From NCBI RefSeq assembly GCF_001698125.1, contig NZ_CP013854.1:3596001-3660000 (forward strand): a stretch of DNA of 64,000 nucleotides, given 5' to 3'. How positions within the stretch are numbered: position 1 is the stretch's first letter; every line of letters begins with the position of its first letter. Positions 53,590 to 61,337 of this stretch are shown here, one piece after another. The DNA comes from Pseudonocardia sp. HH130630-07 (lineage in GTDB: Bacteria; Actinomycetota; Actinomycetes; Mycobacteriales; Pseudonocardiaceae). The translations under genes were made by a program, and so were the position numbers. Below the pieces are notes generated by a model. It saw nothing but the letters and a program-made list of their open reading frames with translations. It was not told where the DNA came from and did no database searches.

Positions 53590-54386
53590 CAACACCAGAG
53601 ACGACGGCCGGCGGAGGCGACGATGTCGGCTCGGCCGGTGACCGGGTGCGGTGTCTCAAGTGCGGCAACGACGTCGGGCAGCCGTCGCGGGGCGTGGCTG
53701 GTGTACCGGTGTGCGGCCGATCGATCTGCGCGGCGTTCGGCGCCCGCTGCGACGCCGTGCTCGCAGCGCTGGCACGGCTCCCGGGCTGGGCGTCGGTCAT
53801 CGAGGTCACGCGCGCCCTCGACACCGCGACATCCACCTCCTCGGCCTATCACAGCCTGCGCCACCTGCGACGCGCCGAGCTGGTCGCGTCCCAGGCCCCA
53901 CCGCTCGGACAGCGACACATCAGCGGAGGGCGCACACCGCACGTGTACCGGCTGACCCCTACTGGTCGGGCCCTTGCCGCGACGATCCCAGCTCCGGCAC
54001 CGCCGACACCAGCGGCGCCAGCGAAACCGGCGGCACCGATTGGCGTCCGTCCCGCACGGGCTCGACCGGCCATCGGCTACCTGAGTTCGGCGCGCCTGTC
54101 GGTACCCGAACAGCGCCGTGTCGCGCGCGTGCTGGCGCAATGGACCCGCGAGCGCGGATTCGACCTCGTCGACCTGGTCACCGAGACCCGGCCCGGCGCG
54201 CGGGACGGGTTCGACCAGCTTGTGGCGGCTGTGGCCGGCTGCAACGTCCCGACGGTGGTCGTGCCCTCCTACGGGCACCTCGCGCTCGACGCGCGTCGGC
54301 AGGCGGCGATGGTCGATGACCTCGAAGACGTCGGCGGCGTCGTCGTCGCAATGGATGACCTCGGCGGTCGAGGTGACCGCGGATGA
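53586..54386 (+). CDS. Zn-ribbon / winged-helix / resolvase-like fusion protein
   Basis: 266 residues from GTG 53586 (GTGA overlap). Residues 20-45: VRCLKCGNDVGQPSRGVAGV, PVCGRSICAAFGARC, a four-Cys zinc-ribbon-like segment. Residues 55-125: winged helix (LARLPGWASVIEVTRALDTA, AYHSLRHLRRAELVASQAPP, GRTPHVYRLTPTGRALA). A Pro/Ala linker follows. Residues 160-260 resemble the N-terminal domain of serine resolvases: IGYLSSARLSVPEQRRVARV, RGFDLVDLVTETRPGARDGF, VPTVVVPSYGHLALDAR. The usual catalytic Arg positions are not evident, so it is probably a regulator or scaffold using the fold, not a recombinase. Confidence 0.6.
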   Translation: MTTPETTAGGGDDVGSAGDRVRCLKCGNDVGQPSRGVAGVPVCGRSICAAFGARCDAVLAALARLPGWASVIEVTRALDTATSTSSAYHSLRHLRRAELVASQAPPLGQRHISGGRTPHVYRLTPTGRALAATIPAPAPPTPAAPAKPAAPIGVRPARARPAIGYLSSARLSVPEQRRVARVLAQWTRERGFDLVDLVTETRPGARDGFDQLVAAVAGCNVPTVVVPSYGHLALDARRQAAMVDDLEDVGGVVVAMDDLGGRGDRG

Positions 54387-54547
54387 TCCCGATCGAGGAC
54401 GGTGACCGCGCCGCGGCGCCGCATGTCGCTGGTGCCGCGAGGTCGGTCCTGGTGATGGCTTCCGGTCGGCATGGGCGGCTCCCCGGCTCATGCCGACCGG
54501 TTCCCTACGAGCAGTGGTCGGCCGTGGACCGGGCGGGGGCGGCGTGA
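54383..54547 (+). CDS. 54-residue small protein coupled to both neighbours
   Basis: ATG 54383 overlaps the previous stop (ATGA) and its own stop TGA (54545-54547) overlaps the next GTG (GTGA), so translation would be coupled on both sides. Sequence starts MIPIEDGDRAAAPHVAG and ends PVPYEQWSAVDRAGAA; one Cys (GSCRPVP) near residue 37. No family recognised. Being placed directly before an HPr-kinase-like gene in an operon with protein- and peptide-type modifying enzymes, it could be a precursor peptide or small adaptor; this is speculation. Confidence 0.5.
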   Translation: MIPIEDGDRAAAPHVAGAARSVLVMASGRHGRLPGSCRPVPYEQWSAVDRAGAA

Positions 54548-55725
54548 CCGCGCGTCTGGAGGCGCTGCTGGCCGGGCTACCCGACCCCACCACGGCCAGG
54601 AACGGCGGCAAGGTGTTCACCCGCCGCTACACCACAGTGGACACCGGGGCGGCGGTCACCCTGGTGTGCGCCGATCGGCGGGTGCTGTGGCTGACCGATC
54701 GCCTCGCCGGACACGCCTACACCGTGGCCGGCCCTGGCCCGGGATGGCGGGTCCAGCTTGACGTCGTCGACGAGCGGATCTTGGCGCCGCTGGCGTGGGC
54801 GTTCGCCGGCGCACCGGTGCGCGCCACCGACCCGGACATCGCGATCCGACACCTGCACACCGGGCGGTGGGACGCGTTCAGCGCCGATCGCGACCGCACC
54901 CTGATCCTCGCCGACCCCGACCAGGGCGTGGTGCGCGTGCTCACCACCGACTCGACCGCGGGCCACCGGTGGGGTCCGCAGCTGGTTCGCCAGGCGATGA
55001 CCGCGCAGCTCCGCGCTGCCGGGGCGGTGCACGCCCACGCCGCTGCTGTGGTCGTCTCCGGGATCGGGGTCTTGATCGCTGGACTGCGCGCCAGCGGCAA
55101 GACCACGACCGTCCTGGCCGCGCTGCGCCTGCTCGCCGCGGATCTGGTCGCCGATCACCGAGTTCTGCTCGCCCGCGACCCCGACACCAGCCGTGGCGGC
55201 GGCCTGGTGGGCTACCCGTGGCCTGCGCCGGTCACCGTGCGCTCCGGGGCGTTGCTCGGGCATCCGCAGCTGCGCACGCTGCTCGGCGCCCCGGACCCCC
55301 GCGCGCAGATGACCGGGCACTCGGTCACCGTCGACCCGGCCCAGAACGCCGTCCTGCTCGCCGGGGGACGGCTACGCGCCCGCGTCCGGCCGCGCCTGAT
55401 GCTCTGGCCGCAACTCGCACTCGACCGCAGTCCCCACACAGCACCCGGCCCGCCGATTGCCCGCGGTGAGGTGCGTGCCCGGTTGACTCGGACCCGGTTG
55501 TTCTTGATCGACCCGGGTCGGGGCCCGAACGAACCCACCGACGACTGGCTCACTGACCCGACCCCGCCGACCGAGGCCGGCCGCATGGGGCAGGCGTTCC
55601 GGACGGTCGTCGAGGACCTCGCGGCCGTGGACTGCCACCGCCTCTACGTCACCCCCGACCCGGTGGGTATCGCCCGCCAGATCACCGCGCTACTCCCGAC
55701 GGCGCCCCTGCGAGCGGTCTCATGA
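54544..55725 (+). CDS. HPr-kinase-like P-loop protein
   Basis: 393 residues from GTG 54544; an in-frame ATG at 54490 is possible, but the GTGA overlap fits the operon pattern. About 170 residues of unknown N-terminal sequence (VFTRRYTTVDTGAAVTLVCA, RVLTTDSTAGHRWGPQLVRQ) lead into an HprK-like core. The core has AGAVHAHAAAVVVSGIGVLI then AGLRASGKTTTVLAALRLLA (Walker A GLRASGKT) and LVADHRVLLARD (Asp of the second motif). HprK-related kinases without HPr occur in RiPP clusters, where some phosphorylate precursor peptides. Substrate here unknown. Confidence 0.72.
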   Translation: MTARLEALLAGLPDPTTARNGGKVFTRRYTTVDTGAAVTLVCADRRVLWLTDRLAGHAYTVAGPGPGWRVQLDVVDERILAPLAWAFAGAPVRATDPDIAIRHLHTGRWDAFSADRDRTLILADPDQGVVRVLTTDSTAGHRWGPQLVRQAMTAQLRAAGAVHAHAAAVVVSGIGVLIAGLRASGKTTTVLAALRLLAADLVADHRVLLARDPDTSRGGGLVGYPWPAPVTVRSGALLGHPQLRTLLGAPDPRAQMTGHSVTVDPAQNAVLLAGGRLRARVRPRLMLWPQLALDRSPHTAPGPPIARGEVRARLTRTRLFLIDPGRGPNEPTDDWLTDPTPPTEAGRMGQAFRTVVEDLAAVDCHRLYVTPDPVGIARQITALLPTAPLRAVS

Positions 55726-55925
55726 CCGCCCCGGCACGACCAGACGCGGCCAAGATCGCCCACGCCGGTGATGTCCGGCGAAACGCCCACGAGCACGCCC
55801 ACCGCGGTGGCACAGTCCCCGTGTTGGCGAGCACCGCTCGCCTGGATCGGTTAACGCCCCAGGAACCGGCCCGGTCATTCGCGTGCCCTGCCGTGCGAGC
55901 GCGCCTGGGGCGACGCTTCAGATGA
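55722..55925 (+). CDS. 67-residue hypothetical protein
   Basis: ATG 55722 overlaps the kinase stop (ATGA). Basic, Ala/Arg/His-rich: AKIAHAGDVRRNAHEHAHRG, TVPVLASTARLDRLTPQEPA, and a C-terminal CPAVRARLGRRFR with one Cys. No family recognised. It precedes the large methyltransferase by 37 bases. It lacks the FxLD motif of FxLD-type precursors, but its size and place allow a substrate-peptide role (speculative). Confidence 0.5.
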   Translation: MTAPARPDAAKIAHAGDVRRNAHEHAHRGGTVPVLASTARLDRLTPQEPARSFACPAVRARLGRRFR

Positions 55926-55962
55926 GCTCAGGATCGACTCGGGAATCAAGGAGAGGGAATCA

Positions 55963-58095
55963 GTGAACCCGTCCGGTGCGGATATCACGAAGACACCTCG
56001 TGCACGCGGGGCAACGCAGCCCTGCGATGTCGAGGCGAGAGACTCCGAGGTGCCGCCGGCCCGACACGCGCCGTCGGCGTCGACACCGGCGGCCACGCCT
56101 TCAACGTTGCCCCCGCCGCCGGTGCCCGACCAGGACGCGGACGCGGTCCTCGACCGATTGGCGGCGGCGTGCGCGCAGACCCTGGCCGACCGGCCCGGCG
56201 TCCCGAACACCGTCGCCACCGAGCAGTGGGCGCGGACCCGGTTCATCCGGGCGAAGGCAGTCACGTTCGCTCGGGCACGCGGCGCCGACACCCGGGTGGT
56301 GGCGATCGCCGCGCTGATCGAGGGACTGGACCCCGCGACCGCCCCGACCCACGACCCGGGCCGGAACTCCGGACGCGACTCGGGCCGAGACTCCGGAGGC
56401 GATGTCCATCTCCTGATGGCGCGTGCCGTGCTGCGCCAGGCCGATGTCGACCGGGACGACTGGGCGCGGGTCGAGCAGATCGTGTGCGACAGCCGGGCTC
56501 ATCCGCTCGACGATGGGTTGTCGGTCGAGGCGCAGGTCCTGCACGACGCGTGCACGTTGTTCGAGGTACTGCCCATCGGGCCGGTCGTGGCTGCCGCGCA
56601 GCGGGACGGTGAGGCCCGGGCGGCCGAGGACCGGGCCGATTTGTGGGAGGCGGCGAGGTCGAGACTCGACGCCCTGGACGCTCGGCTCGAGGCGGACCTG
56701 TTCTATTACAGCGACGCCGCACTCACCCGGTACGGCCGCTGGGCCGCCGCGGTCCGCGAGCTGTGGAGCGCGGTCGCCGACTCCGCCGACGACCTGGACG
56801 TCCAGGAGCTCGTGGCGCGGTTGCCGGGCGGCGGGGACCCCGCAGCCGCCCGCCGCCGGATGGTCGACAACCTCGCTCGCGACGGCTGGCTCGACACGCC
56901 CGCGGTGCGCCGGGCCGTCGAGGTGGTGCCGCGGCACCTGTTCATGCCGGCCGGTACCTCGCTGGAGCTGGCCTACAGCGACCGGGACGCGGTGGTCACC
57001 AAGCGCGACGAGACCGGGCGGTCGATGTCGTCGGTCAGCGCGCCGTGGCTGCAGGCCGCCATGATTGACCAGGCCGAGGTCGGTGCGGGCTCGCGGGTGC
57101 TGGAGATCGGGTCGGGCGGCTACAACGCCGCCCTGCTCGCTGAGGTCGTCGGGCCGGACGGTCTGGTGGTCAGCGTCGACATCGACCCGGAGGTCGTCGA
57201 CCGCACCCGCACCCGGCTGCAGACCACCGGGTACAGCGGGCGGGTCCAGGCCGTGGTCGCCGACGCCGCGCACCGCGTCCTGCCCGACGGGCAGCTGGTG
57301 GACGCGGTCGTGGTGACCGCCGGGGCGTGGGACATCGCGCCGGCGTGGTTCGACCAGCTCGCGCCCGGTGGCACGTTGGTGGTGCCGCTGCGGATGCGCG
57401 GGGCGACCCGCTCGATCGGGTTCCGCCGCGTTGACGATCACCTGGAGAGCAGCTCGGTGCAGGTGTGCGGGTTCGTGCCCATGCAGGGCGCCGACGCCCA
57501 TGACGAGGTCCGGGTCCCGCTGCGGTTCCCCGGTGACCCCGACCGGCAGGTCAGCCTGCGCTTCGACAGCGACACCGCCCCCGACCCGGACAGCCTGCGC
57601 GTGGTGTTCGACGGCGCACCCACGACGGTGTGGTCGCGGGTCGTGCTGGGCCGCCGGGAGTCGACCGCGGATCTGTCCCTGCGGTTGGCTACGCACTGGC
57701 CCGGCTACTGCGCCATGGATGTCGAGGACGGCACCGAGCTGATCCCGAGACCCGCGCGGTGGTGGCCCCACGGCGTCGCCCACGAGGGCGCGCTGGCCTA
57801 CCTGGTGCACCGGCCCACCAAGTACCCAGACGAGAACGGGGCCGGGGACACGGTCGAGCTCGGCATCTGCGCTCGCGGCGAGGGCGCCGACCGGTTGGCG
57901 ACCGCGATGATCGAACAGGTCCGGGCATGGGCGGCCTCGCGGGACGCGACACCATCGTTCAGCTTCTGGCCGACCGGAACGACACCGCCGGATGTCCCGG
58001 AGGACGAGGCGGCGGACTGGCTGCACAAGCCGCACGGGGACCTGCGCGTCACCTGGCCGCCGATCCCCGCGGACATCGGTGGTCAGCGTGGGTGA
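55963..58095 (+). CDS. large PCMT-type methyltransferase, FxLD-system-like
   Basis: 710 residues, GTG start with AGGAGAGGG upstream. Residues 1-60 are disordered. Residues 65-230 are helical and look like a degenerate HD-type domain (VVAIAALIEGLDP, LSVEAQVLHDACTLFEVLPI). Residues 290-500 are a protein-L-isoaspartate methyltransferase domain: PAVRRAVEVVPRHLFMPAGT, VSAPWLQAAMIDQAEVGAGS, RVLEIGSGGYNAALLAEVVG (SAM motif), LAPGGTLVVPLRMRG. The last 200 residues are a distinct beta-rich domain (RWWPHGVAHEGALAYLVHRP). This architecture matches methyltransferases of FxLD RiPP systems, but no lanthipeptide dehydratase or cyclase gene is present. It probably methylates a protein or peptide carboxylate. 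Confidence 0.78.
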   Translation: MNPSGADITKTPRARGATQPCDVEARDSEVPPARHAPSASTPAATPSTLPPPPVPDQDADAVLDRLAAACAQTLADRPGVPNTVATEQWARTRFIRAKAVTFARARGADTRVVAIAALIEGLDPATAPTHDPGRNSGRDSGRDSGGDVHLLMARAVLRQADVDRDDWARVEQIVCDSRAHPLDDGLSVEAQVLHDACTLFEVLPIGPVVAAAQRDGEARAAEDRADLWEAARSRLDALDARLEADLFYYSDAALTRYGRWAAAVRELWSAVADSADDLDVQELVARLPGGGDPAAARRRMVDNLARDGWLDTPAVRRAVEVVPRHLFMPAGTSLELAYSDRDAVVTKRDETGRSMSSVSAPWLQAAMIDQAEVGAGSRVLEIGSGGYNAALLAEVVGPDGLVVSVDIDPEVVDRTRTRLQTTGYSGRVQAVVADAAHRVLPDGQLVDAVVVTAGAWDIAPAWFDQLAPGGTLVVPLRMRGATRSIGFRRVDDHLESSSVQVCGFVPMQGADAHDEVRVPLRFPGDPDRQVSLRFDSDTAPDPDSLRVVFDGAPTTVWSRVVLGRRESTADLSLRLATHWPGYCAMDVEDGTELIPRPARWWPHGVAHEGALAYLVHRPTKYPDENGAGDTVELGICARGEGADRLATAMIEQVRAWAASRDATPSFSFWPTGTTPPDVPEDEAADWLHKPHGDLRVTWPPIPADIGGQRG

Positions 58096-58182
58096 CCGGG
58101 CGATGACAAACGCGGGCCCGCCCGCCGCACGAATCCGCGTGGGTCCCGGGAGCGGCTGTGGTCAGGAAGGGATGAGAAGCCG

Positions 58183-58599
58183 ATGAGCGTTGCTCCGATG
58201 GTCGTGGTGCCCGGGTGGTTCACGATCGAGAAGTCCTTCGAGCTGGACGGGGTGAGCCATGAGCTCACCGAGTTGCCGGCCGGGCACAAGTGCCGCCGCA
58301 ACCACGGCCACAACTACGTGATCACGCTGACCCTCTCGGCGGCCGACCTCGACGAGACGGGGTTCGTCACCGACTTCGGCGATCTGCGCCCGTTTCGGGA
58401 GCACTTGCAGGACACCTACGATCACCGTCGGCTCAACGACGTTGTCAGCTTCCACCCGACCGCGGAGCTACTGGCCCAGCATCTCGGGTCGTGGTTCATC
58501 GGCCACGTCGAGCCGGAGATCCACGGTCGGCTCGTGTCGGTCCGGGTCGCCGAGACCTCGTCGGCGTCGGCCACCTGGATCCGCGGCGGCCAGGCGTGA
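58183..58599 (+). CDS. queD: 6-carboxytetrahydropterin synthase (QueD family)
   Basis: 138 residues. T-fold enzyme converting dihydroneopterin triphosphate to 6-carboxy-tetrahydropterin, first committed step of the 7-deazaguanine pathway. HKCRRNHGHNYVITLTL carries the catalytic Cys and the HGH zinc ligands near residue 40. VTDFGDLRPFREHLQDTYDH has the conserved D-F-x-x-L and a D-H pair, FHPTAELLAQHLGSWFIGHV follows, and VRVAETSSASATW carries the substrate-binding Glu near the end. ATG 58183, whose A overlaps the end of a possible 27-codon ORF (58103-58186). Next gene overlaps by 4 bases. No GTP cyclohydrolase gene is in the window. Confidence 0.88.
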   Translation: MSVAPMVVVPGWFTIEKSFELDGVSHELTELPAGHKCRRNHGHNYVITLTLSAADLDETGFVTDFGDLRPFREHLQDTYDHRRLNDVVSFHPTAELLAQHLGSWFIGHVEPEIHGRLVSVRVAETSSASATWIRGGQA

Positions 58600-59318
58600 T
58601 CGCCGCGCCGAGCGGGAGACCGGCAAGGGCGGCAGACCCGGGGCAGGGCGAGTTGCTGCTGGCTGAGCGGTTCGTCAGTGTGCAGGGAGAGGGTCCGCTG
58701 TGCGGGCAGCGGTGCGCGTTCGTGCGGCTCTCGCGCTGCAACCTGGCCTGCACCTGGTGCGACACCCCCGAGACCTGGGACTGGCGGCGCTACGACCCCG
58801 CGGCGGTCACCGTCCGGGCGGGTGTCGGGGAGGTCGCGGACTGGGTGGGCGGTGTCGGGGTGGATCTGCTGGTGCTCACCGGCGGTGAGCCGCTGCTGCA
58901 ACAGCCCGGGTTGGGTGCGCTGCTCGATCAGGTCTCGGCGCAGGTCCGGGTCCAGGTCGAGACCAACGGAACCCGGGTGCCGGAGCCCGGTCTGGCCGAT
59001 CGTGTGGATTTGTGGGTGGTCAGCCCCAAGCTGGCGAACTCCGGGATGCCGATCGAGCGGCGGCTCGTCCCGGCAGCGCTTGAGGCGCTGCGCGCCACGG
59101 GCCGGGCCGCGTTCAAGTTCGTGGTGAGCGACCCGGCGGTCGATGTCGCAGAGATCGCCGCGCTGGTCGGGCGCTACGGCCTCGGACCGGTGTGGGTGAT
59201 GCCCGAGGCGACGACCCCGAGCGCCGTCGTGGAGGGCACCGCGGCGCTGCTGGAGACGGCGGCCGAGCACGGGTGGAACCTGTCGACCCGGCTGCACGTC
59301 CTGGCCGGCGCCCGATGA
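58596..59318 (+). CDS. queE: 7-carboxy-7-deazaguanine synthase (QueE, radical SAM)
   Basis: 240 residues from GTG 58596 (GTGA overlap with queD). Rearranges 6-carboxytetrahydropterin to 7-carboxy-7-deazaguanine with SAM and a 4Fe-4S cluster. LAERFVSVQGEGPLCGQRCA (substrate-binding Gly-Glu-Gly-P segment), SRCNLACTWCDTPETWDW (CxxxCxxC cluster motif near residue 47), VLTGGEPLLQ (GGE motif near 95), VETNGTR, and VSPKLANSG. Short, as in actinobacterial QueE. Forms a unit with queD and the phosphoribosyltransferase gene. Confidence 0.9.
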   Translation: MIAAPSGRPARAADPGQGELLLAERFVSVQGEGPLCGQRCAFVRLSRCNLACTWCDTPETWDWRRYDPAAVTVRAGVGEVADWVGGVGVDLLVLTGGEPLLQQPGLGALLDQVSAQVRVQVETNGTRVPEPGLADRVDLWVVSPKLANSGMPIERRLVPAALEALRATGRAAFKFVVSDPAVDVAEIAALVGRYGLGPVWVMPEATTPSAVVEGTAALLETAAEHGWNLSTRLHVLAGAR

Positions 59319-59800
59319 GCGCCCCACAGGTCGCCCTGGAGCTGGACTGGGCGGCACTGCACGCGAGCGTCGGCACGTTAGCGGGGCGGATCCGGTCCGA
59401 CGGCACCCCGGACGTCGTGGTCGGCGTGCTTCGCGGCGGAGCGATTCCGGCGGTGATGCTGGCCCACCAGCTCGGGGTCCGCTCGGTACGGACCGTCGAG
59501 ATCACCCGCACGACCTCAGACCTCCCACACACCGCGAAGATCCCGCCTGCCGTGCGCGACGCCGCCGCGCTCGGCCCACTCGCCGGGCTGGACGTTCTGC
59601 TCGTCGACGACGTGGTCGGCAGCGGCGCCACCGCGGACATGGCGGAGCAGATCGTGCGGGCGCGCGGTCCGGCACGCGTTCGTCTCGCTGTCGCGGTGAT
59701 CAACGTCGACAACTGGAACAGACCCGACGATCCCCTGCACCACTTCGACTACGTCGGCACGACCTGCGCAGGCTGGGTCCGATTCCCCTGGGAGCTGTGA
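59315..59800 (+). CDS. phosphoribosyltransferase
   Basis: 161 residues from ATG 59315 (ATGA overlap). Type I PRT fold: VVVGVLRGGAIPAVMLAHQL near residue 35 and the PRPP-binding loop VLLVDDVVGSGATADMAEQI near 97 (DD then GSGAT). C-terminal HFDYVGTTCAGWVRFPWEL resembles hypoxanthine/xanthine PRTs. Next to queD/queE it plausibly attaches ribose-5-phosphate to a 7-deazapurine base, as ToyH does in toyocamycin biosynthesis (comparison from known pathway; activity here inferred). Confidence 0.82.
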   Translation: MSAPQVALELDWAALHASVGTLAGRIRSDGTPDVVVGVLRGGAIPAVMLAHQLGVRSVRTVEITRTTSDLPHTAKIPPAVRDAAALGPLAGLDVLLVDDVVGSGATADMAEQIVRARGPARVRLAVAVINVDNWNRPDDPLHHFDYVGTTCAGWVRFPWEL

Positions 59801-60642
59801 TGACCGGAACCGACGATCGACAGCTCGACGATCGGATGCCTGCCGACGACCCGTCCCGGACCCGGCCCGGAACCCCGATGACCGGCCCGTACAGCACCGC
59901 ACAGATGGACGACTTCTACGCCGCGCTGGGCGCCGGGCAGGTCAAGACCACCGGCGTGATGAACCTGATGCAGCACCTCCTCGTGGCCGAGCGTTGCCGG
60001 CCCGGCGACGACCTGGTCGACGTGTGCTGCGGACGTGGGCTCGCGCTGCCGCTGCTGCGCCGCTACTGCCCCGGGCTGGGCAGCTACACCGGGATCGACA
60101 TCAGCGACACCAACCTCGACGAGGCTTCGCACGGTCGGGACTGCGCGGAGTTCCCCGTCGTGTTCCATCAGGCCGACGTCGCCGCCGAGTGGCCGGTGAC
60201 CGGCCCGTTCGATGTCGCGGTCTACACCTCCGCGCTGGAGCACCTGCCCTACGAGCGCGGCCTGGCCAGCCTGCGCCGGACCGCCGACGCGCTCGCAGAC
60301 GGCGGCCGGATCTTCCTGTCGACCCCGAACACCCCCGGCCCGGCGCCCCGGCCGTTGCAGCACCGCGTCCACGTCTACGAGTGGTCCCACGAGGAGGTCG
60401 TGGCCGGCCTGCGCGACGCCGGGTTCGACATCGACCGGCTGGAGGTCATCGGGCTGCTGCCGCCGGACACCCCGGTCATGCGCGGCGCATTGCGAGCCCG
60501 GTACGGCGTGGGCGCTGCGCTGCTCTACGACCAGATGCTGCAGCGCTGCCCGTCGGCGCTGCTCGACCCCGTCATCTCGACCGGGCTGGGCGAGGCGGCC
60601 GGTGAGGTGCTCTACGTGTGCCCGACGCGGAGCACCCGGTGA
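59800..60642 (+). CDS. class I SAM-dependent methyltransferase
   Basis: 280 residues; ATG 59800 (TGATG junction) is preferred, GTG 59797 possible. A 30-residue polar N-terminus, then STAQMDDFYAALGAGQVKTT, motif I DDLVDVCCGRGLALPLLRRY, acidic motif GIDISDTNLDEA, motif II ADVAAEWPVTGPFDVAVYTS, and post-II LADGGRIFLSTPNT. Methyltransf_11-type, suited to O-, N- or C-methylation of a small molecule. A conserved EWSHEEVVAGLRDAGFDID follows. In the operon between the PRTase and kinase, likely acting on the same nucleotide. Confidence 0.83.
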   Translation: MTGTDDRQLDDRMPADDPSRTRPGTPMTGPYSTAQMDDFYAALGAGQVKTTGVMNLMQHLLVAERCRPGDDLVDVCCGRGLALPLLRRYCPGLGSYTGIDISDTNLDEASHGRDCAEFPVVFHQADVAAEWPVTGPFDVAVYTSALEHLPYERGLASLRRTADALADGGRIFLSTPNTPGPAPRPLQHRVHVYEWSHEEVVAGLRDAGFDIDRLEVIGLLPPDTPVMRGALRARYGVGAALLYDQMLQRCPSALLDPVISTGLGEAAGEVLYVCPTRSTR

Positions 60643-61337
60643 CCCGGCCGCCGCTGTGGGTCAGCCTCGAAGGCGCCAACGGCGTCGGAAAGACCTACCT
60701 CGCGCCCCGACTCGCCGCCCGGCTCACCGACCGGGTCGGACGAACCTGCCTGCTGTCCGAGCTGACCGACGGCGGCGGGGACACCGTCACCGCCGCGGTG
60801 ATCGGCGCGCTGGCGGGAGGTCGCTCGTTCCTTCGCACAGGCCACCCGGCGACCGAGACATTGGCACTGCTCGCGCTCAAGGTCCGCGAGCACGAGCTGG
60901 TCGCCGCCCTGCCCGATCCGCCGGCCGTAGTGATCGAGGACCGTGGCGTGGACACCGTCGCCGCCTACCAGGCCGCCGTGTGCGTCGAACCACCGACAGG
61001 CCGGCACGTCGCCGGCGACCGCACTGATGTGGGCGACGAGGAGCTGCGGGCGATCGCCACGGCCGTCTACGACACCATGGCGCCATGGCGGCCGCTGCCC
61101 GACCTGACAATCCTGCTGACCGATGACGCCGAGCGGTGCGCGCGCCGCTTCGCCGAGCGCGAAGGCCGCGCGCTGACCGAGGACGAACACCTCCTCGTCG
61201 AGCGCGCCGCCCGGATCTACAGCTGGCGCGCCGAGCTCGAACCTCAGCGGATCCGGCGGGTCGACGTGGTGGCGAACCTCGACCCGGTCACGGTGATCGA
61301 ACAGCTGGTCACCGACGCCCTGGTGGCGCAGCGATGA
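60639..61337 (+). CDS. thymidylate-kinase-like P-loop nucleotide kinase
   Basis: 232 residues from GTG 60639 (GTGA overlap; the frame extends 7 codons further). PPLWVSLEGANGVGKTYLAP carries a Walker A (GANGVGKT) as in dTMP kinases. Then PPAVVIEDRGVDTVAAYQAA (DR motif region), WRPLPDLTILLTDDAERCAR, and RFAEREGRALTEDEHLLVER, a Lid-like segment with RxxxR. It differs from housekeeping Tmk and probably phosphorylates the modified nucleoside monophosphate or a nucleoside (inference). Confidence 0.8.
   Translation: MTRPPLWVSLEGANGVGKTYLAPRLAARLTDRVGRTCLLSELTDGGGDTVTAAVIGALAGGRSFLRTGHPATETLALLALKVREHELVAALPDPPAVVIEDRGVDTVAAYQAAVCVEPPTGRHVAGDRTDVGDEELRAIATAVYDTMAPWRPLPDLTILLTDDAERCARRFAEREGRALTEDEHLLVERAARIYSWRAELEPQRIRRVDVVANLDPVTVIEQLVTDALVAQR

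Noticed and set aside
55722..55925. FxLD-type precursor peptide
   Set aside because: The 67-aa protein has LASTARLDRL but no F-x-L-D core, so it cannot be called an FxLD precursor.
58103..58186. 27-codon ORF ending in the queD start (ATGA overlap)
   Set aside because: Short, Gly/Pro/Arg-rich and without a clear start signal; mentioned with queD but not called.
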